From the NCBI RefSeq assembly GCF_002865645.1, contig NW_020194558.1:2632014-2696013 (forward strand): a DNA stretch of 64,000 nt. Reading direction: 5' to 3'. Each line of letters begins with the position of its first letter. Positions within the stretch are counted from its first letter, which is position 1. The DNA is from Hyaloscypha bicolor E. Lineage: Eukaryota; Ascomycota; Leotiomycetes; Helotiales; Hyaloscyphaceae. Below the pieces are notes generated by a model. It was given only the letters and a program-made list of their open reading frames with translations. It did not search any database and was not told the DNA's origin. Position numbers and translations under genes: made by a program. This document shows, piece by piece, positions 36,480-45,159 of the stretch.

Positions 36480-37418
36480 ATGGAAGGCATGCCTGCCAGC
36501 CAACATCCCCACCCCGCAACACAGCAACTTGGTACCCAAGCGACGGCCGGATCCTATCCACAACAACCACCACCACAGGAAGCAACAAGAAAGCAGTCAG
36601 CTGACTTGCTTCTCCCAAAGGTTCCTGCAAGACCAACTTCCGCCTTTTTGAAGAAACACAAATCCAACAAAAAGGTCCGCTGGGACCACTCCGTCGTAGA
36701 TAACGAGAAGACGCCAAAGGTTCCATCGGTGAGGCCACCAACCCCGCCGCTCCAAAAGAAAGTCGCTGGTCCTCCGAAAAGCTCGGCCCTGCCTCACCCG
36801 TCACAGACAACATCGACTTCGATTGGGCCTGTAGCAAACACCTCCGCAAAAATGTACTCACAGTCTGAACGACCGCCGCAAACTGTTCGTCCAAGTGGGC
36901 AGAGTACATACTCGGGTCCGGATCCGTGGTACCAACCTAATCCTATGAACCAGCCCGCCCCAGCTGTGGCATCGGGAAGACCAACGTATGTCCCAGCAAC
37001 TCAGCGACCAGGCCAGCGTCTAGCGGCAAACTCTGCTTCGAAAAGAAAGGCCAATTCAGCCGGCAAAGTCGTCGAGATATTCTTATCAACTTCCAAAGGT
37101 CATCAAACGAAGACCCAAAAACCAGCAGGAACGACTTCTCGTGTCCCTCCAGCAGTTCCAGATGCACCACAACCCAGAACCCAAGGCCCTCCTCCGACTC
37201 CAAGAATCACAAGACTGCCAACCCCAGACTTGGCAGAGGTCAGTGGGACGACATTCTGTACCTGTGATGCTAAAAACTGCAACAAACCCGTCCATTTGTA
37301 TACGGATGCCCAAGAAAGTAAAAACGTCTGTACTTGCGACGGCACGAACTGCAACAAGCTCTTCCACGTCAAGATGAACGTCCAAAGTAAGAAACCTTCT
37401 GGGCCATCGACACAATGA
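36480..37418 (+). CDS. Disordered Pro/Ser/Gln-rich protein with two C-terminal CxC motifs
   Basis: 312 aa, single exon. First ATG at 36480 (MEGMPASQHPHPATQQLGTQ). About 250 residues are Pro/Ser/Thr/Lys-rich and surely disordered, with a short basic patch FLKKHKSNKKVRWDHS. Near the C-terminus two similar units occur: FCTCDAKNCNKPVHLY and VCTCDGTNCNKLFHVK, 24 residues apart, each with C-x-C-D-x3-C-N-K. This pairing could form a small metal-binding module. No family recognised. Confidence 0.65.
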   Translation: MEGMPASQHPHPATQQLGTQATAGSYPQQPPPQEATRKQSADLLLPKVPARPTSAFLKKHKSNKKVRWDHSVVDNEKTPKVPSVRPPTPPLQKKVAGPPKSSALPHPSQTTSTSIGPVANTSAKMYSQSERPPQTVRPSGQSTYSGPDPWYQPNPMNQPAPAVASGRPTYVPATQRPGQRLAANSASKRKANSAGKVVEIFLSTSKGHQTKTQKPAGTTSRVPPAVPDAPQPRTQGPPPTPRITRLPTPDLAEVSGTTFCTCDAKNCNKPVHLYTDAQESKNVCTCDGTNCNKLFHVKMNVQSKKPSGPSTQ

Positions 37419-38142
37419 CACCGCTAATCAACTCAGTGGAAGAGGCTAAGGCATACATGAAGGGTGTGAATGTAGGGAGGCATGGCCGAGCCCACCGGGT
37501 GAGGAGATAGTGAGGGATTGTACTGAAGCCCGCGCAGTGGGAGGCTGTCAGCTGATGGGGGGACCTGGCGTTTAGCTGGACCCGTTGGCCATTTTGACTT
37601 TGTCCTTAAAAACGTAGCTTTCCTTGGAACCCCAGGATATCTTTGATGATCATGAATATAACCATATCTCCAACCTGTCTCTCATGTATTTCGTGTGCAG
37701 TCGCTGTGATCGAGCTTGACTTGTCGAAGGCTGAGATATTCGTGTGCACGGCTCGTTCCAGGCAGGCTCTCCCCTAGTTTTGCTGTGAAGTATGGAATGC
37801 TCTGCGACCGGTGACTTCCAGGGCTTACACACACGCCGCGACCGCCCTTAATTCGTCCAGAAAGGCTCCTCTATGCAACAGCTGGCCCGCAGGTGTCATG
37901 GTGGTCGCTATGTGGTGTTGGAGAAGTTAACATGTCGTCTGGATTTCCTCGTTAAAAAGGGTGGACACGCACGGCGGAACTTCGGTGTTTCGAGTCATGA
38001 GTCCTTCCCCGCGCGCCAACCCCCCACCTTCTTCTACCCCTTACTATAAAAGTCAGAAGAAGTACCGAAAACCTCAAAACTCACAAAACTTCTCGAATTC
38101 AACTACCACATTTCCACATCTATCTTGCAGAATCAGAACACA
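37419..38142. other. Intergenic upstream of RidA
   Basis: No coding signal. Contains the TATA box at 38045-38051 listed separately. Confidence 0.4.
38045..38051 (+). promoter_or_regulatory. TATA box of the RidA gene
   Basis: TATAAAA lies 92-98 bp before the ATG at 38143, followed by A/C-rich leader sequence. Sequence and spacing are as expected for a highly expressed ascomycete gene. Confidence 0.5.
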
Positions 38143-38629
38143 ATGGCAGACTTCAAGCCCGTCTTCACCAAAGATGCTGCTTTCCGTAAGCTCTAACCCG
38201 TTTCCTCCCTCCGCAAACAGGCACTAACACCTCCAACAGCAGCAGGACCTTACGTACGCTCCTCATTCCCTCCCAATTCCCCTCTCTAACACCACCCAGT
38301 CTCAAGCAGTAGCCACCTCCTCAACCATCTACTGCTCAGGCCAAATCCCCTGCACACCGACCGGCCAAATCCTGACCCTTGAATCCTCCACCATCTCCGC
38401 CATGACCGAGCTCTGCATCAACAACCTCTCCGCGGTTCTCAAAGCAGCTGGCTCCTCAATCGAGAAGGTTGTGAAAGTCAACGTGTTTTTGACTACGATG
38501 GATAATTTCGCAGAGATGAATGCGGCTTATGAGAAATTTTTCAAGCATAAGCCGGCTAGGAGCTGTGTAGCGGTTTATCAGTTGCCGAAGGGGGTGCCGA
38601 TTGAGATTGAGTGTATTGCTTTGGCATAA
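38143..38629 (+). CDS. ridA: RidA/YjgF/UK114-family enamine/imine deaminase
   Basis: Hydrolyses reactive 2-aminoacrylate-type enamines released by PLP enzymes and so protects amino-acid metabolism. Exons 38143-38185, 38240-38253 (only 14 nt) and 38300-38629 give 128 aa, the standard family length. Introns of 54 and 46 nt each contain CTAAC. The join yields KDAAF-PAGPY-SQAVATSSTIYCSGQ; PAGPYSQA is the family hallmark and can only be made with the 14-nt exon. The substrate-binding Arg is present in PARSCVAVYQLPKGVPIEIE, as is FLTTMDNFAEMNAAYEKFF. There is no obvious mitochondrial presequence, so it is closer to a cytosolic Hmf1-type than to Mmf1. Symbol is that of the bacterial prototype. Confidence 0.95.
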
Positions 38630-38829
38630 GGTGGTGATGGGTGATTTGTAGAGTCGTGACATGGAAGGGGGGAAATGCGAAGATGATTGGTGATGAAGGG
38701 TTGATAGAGCTTAAAAATTAGATTTCGTTGGGAAGGAATTATCTTTCTGAAAAATTGTGAGATTTTTGTTGCGGCATAGTTGCACGCATGCAACACATTT
38801 GGAATATCACCATGACGAAGAAAGCACGC

Positions 38830-39063
38830 GCCTCCGGTTAGTCGTGATACACCGAAATCCGGGCCGAAAATCAATGTTTTTTATATTAACTTCCACAGCA
38901 GTGACAATCAAGTTTTTACAATTTTATCGAGGGTAATCCTATGGACTGCGCATTAACTGATGTTATTTTTTTTAAGGGAACCTAAGTGTGCTGGCTGTTG
39001 AAGAAAGTAATGGGGGGGTTGATTTTCGGCCCAGATTTCGGTGTATCACGACTAACCGGAGGC
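38830..39063 (+). mobile_element. MITE family A, copy 2 (intact, 234 bp)
   Basis: Inverted ends of about 45 bp: left GCCTCCGGTTAGTCGTGATA.., right ..TATCACGACTAACCGGAGGC, with ACACCGAAATCyGGGCCGAAAATCAA inside each arm. The AT-rich interior matches copy 1 (16963-17392) in opposite orientation. It has no coding capacity. It lies 200 bp after the RidA stop and could provide RidA 3' sequence. No unambiguous target-site duplication was seen. Confidence 0.88.
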
Positions 39064-39168
39064 ACTTGGAAAGGTATCCATTTGTCCGGTGAGACATGTC
39101 CGAGGTACGTACCGCTTAGCTGTGATGCCTGGCGCTGGACATGTCTCACCGGACGAAGGGATACTTGG
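39064..39168 (+). mobile_element. Short hairpin element next to the MITE, with ACTTGG direct repeats
   Basis: Arms of about 28 bp (GTATCCATTTGTCCGGTGAG.. and its imperfect inverse ..CTCACCGGACGAAGGGATAC) flank a spacer of about 33 bp, so the single strand folds into a long hairpin. ACTTGG occurs directly outside both arms (39064-39069 and 39163-39168) and could be a 6-bp target-site duplication. Its left end touches the MITE A boundary. It may be a tiny non-autonomous DNA transposon; a single copy in this window cannot prove it. Confidence 0.55.
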
Positions 39169-39445
39169 TTTTAGGTAAGCCAGCTTCTCTTTCTTGCACA
39201 AGTTCCCTTGAAAGCAAAAGTCATATTCCCCGCAAACAAGAAGGTATTCTTTGTCAAGATTTACTGCATTAAATGAGTGCTAGCAGTTTTCAACCACAAG
39301 GTGTCTGAACAAATAGTGCCAAAGCCTCCTTTCCCGGAGCCCATCTCTTTCCAATGCAAATTCCATGACTAACAAGCATTGATCCAAAAAGAATGTCCAA
39401 GTCCCCTCATTATTGAACTCTCACCAGCATTTTGTCCCAACTCAG

Positions 39446-39739
39446 CTACTTAGCTCCAGCACGACTGCCACCACCTCCACCACCTGGCTTTCCATCTCCA
39501 ATACCAGCATTGCCAAATCCGGAAGAGGTGTTGGTGGTGCCAAAGTTGACATTCGAATTTCGATCACCAGCAGATTGAGCACGTGCTGAGAAGCCGTTAG
39601 AGGACATGTCGCCCCCGGCCTTGGCCTTTGAAGCGAGCTGGTCAGTCCAATATACAGATTCCATAAAAGGAGCAGAAATTTTTACCCGGCCAGCCTGGAT
39701 GCGAGAAGCATCACCCTTTGTCATCTGGTTGGGAGGCAT
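39446..39739 (-). CDS. Small SMP-domain protein
   Basis: Exons 39686-39739 and 39446-39637 give 81 aa. MPPNQMTKGDASRIQAGR joins to LASKAKAGGDMSSNGFSARA, matching the seed-maturation-protein (SMP) type motif M-T-K-x-D-A-x-R-I-Q...F-x-x-R-A-Q-S-A-x-D found in small fungal stress/desiccation-linked proteins. The 48-nt intron (39638-39685) has a GTAAAA donor and a GACTGACCAG branch/acceptor, and its length is a multiple of three with no stop, so retention would add 16 residues. The C-terminus is Gly-rich. An in-frame extension without ATG precedes 39739. Confidence 0.72.
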   Translation of the reverse strand: MPPNQMTKGDASRIQAGRVKISAPFMESVYWTDQLASKAKAGGDMSSNGFSARAQSAGDRNSNVNFGTTNTSSGFGNAGIGDGKPGGGGGGSRAGAK

Positions 39740-40854
39740 CGTGTCGGTGAGGTTTCGGGCAGCTTGCTGAAGGAGCACTGGGGCAGCAGAATTTGTGGTG
39801 AGGTTTACGTTCGAGAAATTGTTTGTGTGTGTTGGAAGTATGGATTGAGGCTGATGGAGGATGTTTGAAAAGAAGTCGGAAGTTGATACATCTCATTCTC
39901 AATTGGCTTTCCATGGATGCAGCAAACCCGTGAACATCTCATCCCCCTTCAACGGCAATCCACTGCTGCTGCCTGATATCAGATTCAAAGTCGTATGTGT
40001 GGGAATGCAGCGCTCTGGATCGAGGCAGAATTGATCCAGGGGTTTCCTTGAGATGACGAGTTGGGCAGGAAAGAATCTGGATTTCTTTTTCCCCAACCCG
40101 TTATTAGGCGCCGGATTTGGTTCTTTGCTTGAGAATCTGCTGTGTGGGAGAACTTCTGTCATCATTTCACCACCCGGTATGGACTATTGCATGAGAGTCG
40201 CTTCGAGAGAAGATCTCGTGCCAGTCGACAAACGGAATTGAGGAATTCGAGAGGTTGGCAGAGGAATATCTACGAAAATTCCCGCTTTGCTCTCAATGGT
40301 TTCGGACATTGCTAAAGTCTGACTCAACTTTCAAGGGCGAGTTCTACCAGGATCTGGAAAGTGCAATCGAAGTGTCTGATGCTGCCTTTGGCTTTGAAGC
40401 AGAGGCTTTGAAGCAGCGGTCTAGGCTCAATTCAGTTTTGAGTTCCGACCTGGAAGCTCCCTGAAAGCTCTGTAAATCAAACCCTTGTTGATATCTTGGT
40501 TGTCTTTCAACCGACAGGGGATGGCCACAAGTGATGAGATCACCAGATATGACACGTGACTAGACATCGATCTGACATTCCAGTTGCTCAGGAACATGAG
40601 GAGATCAAGAATCGAAGTTCCGCAAAATCTATCAGGTTTATCTCTTTTTCTGGAATTTCTCCCTAAATATAGTTCAACATTCTATTCCCAAGATTTGAGG
40701 AAAGTTGAGAAAAGGTCACGTGAATACTGCAAAATATATCCCCCCCATCCGAAAGAAAAGTAACATTCTTCTCTACGCTATCCAGGATCTAAAATTATGA
40801 GATCTTTCAAATGCAATCCGCTGGTTTGGTAAATGAATAGAATGCAATTCCGTC
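39740..40854. other. Intergenic with short ORFs only
   Basis: ORFs at 39899-40165 (minus) and 40255-40464 (plus) are short. The plus one (MAEEYLRKFPLCSQWFRTLL) has reasonable composition but no family, so it was not called. Confidence 0.4.
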
Positions 40855-43800
40855 CTAGAAAGGTCCACCGGGATACTCCGGTAGTTTCCGACATTCGTCA
40901 AGCCTCGTTTCCAATTCTTGTCCCTGCTCTCCTTCTGGCAACTCATGGATTACCTGAAGATGTGCTCTCATCTCACGCCGGAGATTGAATATACCCTTCC
41001 CATCAATTCTGCATTCGTCGTCCGAACAGATGTATACTGTGCAGCATGCAAAGCGCTCCCAACGATCAGGGTCGTCTCTGATACGTTGCCGACGCTGTTT
41101 CACGAGTTGAGTCGCCAATTCCCGTAGTTGCTCTTGAACTTGGAGCTTCCCGAGCTCAATATCAGTGCAGCGAGTTATGTATTCGAAAGTTGAGCACTTT
41201 CCTCCCATTCCATCATCCCTGTTCGTTTTACACTCGTCAAATGGAACATTCCCGAGATCTCCCTCCACGTTGAAACGAAAGTACTGGAAGCTTTTTGGGC
41301 CATCGGCAAGACGCCTAGCCCTTTCTTGAACTAACAGGTGTATCTCCTCACAATCCAGCGCTGCTATACTGTCCGGTTTTAGAAGTCTGAATACTTCACG
41401 CTGCATAATCAGCGAGGGCAGCCCCCGTCCCTTCCCGAAAAGAAACACTGGCAAGGGGGGCTTTCCAGCGCCAAAACTGGCTGACATTATTGGGGAGTTC
41501 TTATGTAACCGGAATATTTCTTCCAAGGCTTCAAATGTAGGGTTCACTCCAGCGCCACCATCAAAAGAAAAATCGCCTTCGCTTATTGCAGCTTCGAAAA
41601 ACGTAGGGTCGACTATGGTAGTAAACCAAACACCCCGTATGGTATGATTTATATCCCATCCGTAATTTCGAAGAGGATTATCAGGATCGAATTCTTCTAT
41701 CTTGTAGGACCTGAATAAGTATAGGCACTCAAATTCTCGTTGATTTGGTGTTGTTTCATCTGGTTGACTGGTTATCCTCTCTTTACGGACTGCGAGGACA
41801 ATTCTGCAAGCGGAATTTAGTCTGGATTCAAGGTGGGGGGGGGGGGGGCATTTTCGGCCGTTCTACTCACGTTCGGCATAAATCAGGTGGAGATAGGAAC
41901 CTCTTGAATTTGACTGCTTGCACAGATTGACTATGACTCGGTGTCCTTTCTGAAATAATGGTGTCAATGGCAGAGGGGAGGATGGATTTATTATACTTCG
42001 GCCGTGGAAATCCAAAAACATTAATCCTTCTCTCAAATAGCTCTGAAGATATCCTCTTAAAATTTTCCAGGCATTCTTGAACGGACATACGCAAACGCGA
42101 GAGCATTATGGCGGCAATACTAGGAAAAGATCAGAAAGTTCTATCAAGTAGTAGCAAAATCATACCCTCCGGTACCTGCACCCACGATGTAATCTATAGA
42201 AGCTCAGTTTCATAAAATCCCGGCAGCATTAAGAAGTATTTACCAAAATAGTGGCATGGAAGGAAGACAACGAGGGAGGACTCATCTAGACTCATTTTAT
42301 TGGCGGAACCTGGTCGCCCAAATGGATGGAAGCTGGTCATATGTGCGTCGTTATATTCCAGTTCTATTCGTCTTATTGCGGTCATAAGAGCCCTTAACAT
42401 TAGAAGACTGGCGTAACTTCGTACGCCCCCCCTCTCTACAAACAATCAGTAATTTGCCATAGAACGGTAAATGGGATGGGTCAGGGCCACGGGCGCTCAC
42501 CAAGCGTGAAAGCCGACTTTTGTTCCCAACTTTCATGGACTATGTGGCTCCGAGCCTCATGGCTTGAATTTGTAGAAATCCCTTCGGTCCGATATTCTTG
42601 ATCGAATGTAATATGGGGACTTGGAGTGCGTTCCGGTGAAAATGTGCGCTTTTTCTCCGATAGGTGGACGTTAACATTCTCCAATCGCCAATCCTGCACC
42701 AAATTTTCGTCCTTAGAGAATGTCTCTACCGTAGCTCGGAGAAAGTTTTGTACGTCATGGTCCGCAAAAACATCTTCCTGGCTGTTCAATTCCAATTGAG
42801 CAATGGTTGCACCAATCTCTGTTATACATTCCAGCTTCACTTCCCTTTCAGCCTCTTCTACACAAGAAAGTGCAGTGCCCAACGGGCTGGCAAGTGCCAA
42901 AGTGCACCCATCTTTTAGTAGAATCCTCCTGTTGACTTTGTTCATCCTCAGGGCTGTAACAGCGGCCAAACGTGGAGGAAGGTCCTCCGTTTTGAGAACG
43001 GTTGTAAACATGGCTTTTGCTTCGCCGTATTTACCCTGGCCTATGAGAGAATCCCCGATGGCTACAGTCAAATAGGCTAAGTCAGTTCGCATCTTTAAGT
43101 CATTACCCTTCATCGTTAACAATGTTAAGGCACGCTTTCCAGTGGATTCTCCCTTTTCATCCTCTTGCAGAGCATTGAAACATTTGACAAGCTCTGCTGA
43201 GAGATAACCGAACTCAATCAGTCTGAAAGCGCCCCTGGACTTCAGAAGTGCGTCTTTTAACAATGAAGTGGCAAGGTCAAACTTCCTTCTTCTAGCCAAA
43301 CCGCACCCCAAACTTGCTCTGATAACGGGTAAGTTGTCAAGCCTATGGATGAAATGCTCTGGGACCGCTTTTCGTGACAAGGCGATGTGTAGTACTGCCT
43401 TCAAAGGAGAAATACTGCCTTGTGCTTGTTCTGTCCAGCCATCGATAAGGTCGAGAAGCTTCCTTTGGTCAGGAAACCGGGGTCCGAAGTTGAGAAAAGC
43501 ATCCAAATCAAGACCAACCATAATTGAGGCAGATGACTTGTTTGCCTCCATACCGTTTAAAATACCCTCTAATTTTAACTCCGCATCTGACAGGTATCGC
43601 ATGGTCTCCTCGTGAAACAGTAGCATCTTTCCCTCTTCACTGTTTCTTGCTTTGGGCTCCAAGATTTGAGAGAGTTTGCAATCTTCGGTATAAACCCCGT
43701 GATAGATTGAATGAAGTCCAAGCCGGTGGAGATCTTTTGCAGAGCTGCCTCGACAGAGTCAGTTTGTGTTGTTCGGAGCCAAGAGTTGGGAAGGACTTCA

Positions 43801-44720
43801 AGAAATGACTTGCAGGTTATCCAAACTCAACCCAACACTTTCTTTGCTATAAATAACATTGAAAAATGGGAGTACCGTCGTACGTATAAGGTCTCGGCAA
43901 TGCAGTGAAAGAAGTTCCCACAGTGGCTCAGAGTAGGGGTCAGGTAATGACCATACCACCAATTTGATAAGGTCCGAGGTAGCTTGGAGAAGATGGGCAG
44001 CTTGACACTCAGCTATCATTTTGTGTTTCAAGCGCTCATCCAAAGATAAGTAAAGCAAGTTATCCCGGAAATTTTTGGTAAGACATCCATTTTTCAGAAG
44101 AGATTGTAGGTCTTCGTTGAAGCACCAAATCGGACAAGGAACGAGGGGTAAGGCGTAAGGCATGCTCTCTCTTAAAAGACCAGCACTGATCTCGGTAGGT
44201 GGTCCGAAACATCCTATGGCAGAACTGGGGAATTGAGGAATATCTGGTATCTTCGTACTTGCAATTGATTTCTGCAGCAAGGCCTTGAACTCCGATTGTC
44301 CGTCGCTGGGAAGGATAAGATTGAGATCACCGGAAGAGTCCCATCGTTTTTGAGAGAAACCGGACCGAAAAAATATGAAGGCTGGAACCTCGCTTGTTCG
44401 ACTAGATGCTAGAAGCAGACACATTCGGCGAGTAAGGTCCGAGATCTTATGTATATCGAGGCAAGAGCTTGGAAGATATTGACAGATTAGCCGTCGGAAG
44501 TGAAAGTTGCTTCAATACGGTTCGACATATGCATACCTCATATTTTCCTCCGTTGTCTGCAGAGCACTGCAGCCTTATTGTTGACAAGTAATCGAACAGA
44601 CATTGGCAAGGGAGTGAGTGCTATTTGCCCGTATTCAAGAATCAGATCGATGCAAGCATTTGAAACAGTGAGACTAACTAGTAATCAACCCTCTGTAGAG
44701 CCTCTGGGATTGTGATCCAT
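40855..44720 (-). CDS. Helical-repeat protein with C-terminal patatin-like domain, nucleophile missing
   Basis: A ten-exon model stays in phase and gives 1114 aa: 44690-44720, 44598-44620, 44537-44556, 43884-44467, 43696-43825, 42501-43639, 42244-42435, 42166-42193, 41871-42119, 40855-41803. Exons from 42501 down are well supported; those above 43696 are the best fit I could find. Residues about 25-260 are not recognised. About 265-600 is helical and TPR-like (DSLIGQGKYGEAKAMFTTVL). The patatin domain follows (about 643-930): ERGGVRSYASLLMLRALM where DGGG is usual, PCHYFDYIVGAGTGGIAAIM where GTSTGG is usual, then FSFDGGAGVNPT. So the GxSxG Ser is Gly while the DGG motif remains. The C-terminus has C2H2-like spacing (VYICSDDEC..HLQVIHEL). 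Likely allorecognition- or immunity-type protein, probably without phospholipase activity. It is divergent from the NB-ARC gene. Confidence 0.72.
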
Positions 44721-45159
44721 GATGCGTGCCTTCGGAATGGATTTTGGATTCGTTTGAGGGTTGCAGGATATTTGAGGTGGATATTGATATTCATTGGTGA
44801 TAATTCGCCCCTGCCATTCCCGCCCAAACTTCATCTCTACCTAATTTTACTGGTTGGCACGTGAAGCTGTGCAGGTTTTTGCTTTTTTGTGAACAAGACA
44901 ATGCTCTTGCGCCGAAATGAGGCTTGCTATCTAACTGGCCAAAATGGTCAGCTGAGCTTGGCTGTGTAACGTGAGTTGCTTTTGATTGGGCTCGATTTAG
45001 ATATTTCTGCATCTTCTCTGCGCCTTTGTATGCATTATTTGATTTCCTTCCAATCCCTCTGTCAAGAAATATAGAGACAGAGTTCGTGGTTATCAGAATC
45101 AACAAGAACCTCCTTCACATATACCGCACCTTCCCCAAGACTAGGGATACAGAAGAGCG
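44721..45159. promoter_or_regulatory. 439-bp shared divergent promoter
   Basis: Lies between the ATGs of the patatin-like gene (minus) and the hydrolase/NB-ARC gene (plus). The two are close enough to share control elements. The short ORFs inside (for example 44791-45105 minus) are not gene-like. Confidence 0.5.

Noticed and set aside
41834..41848. Long G run (about 15 nt)
   Set aside because: Lies inside an intron of the patatin-like gene; a simple homopolymer, also prone to sequencing error.
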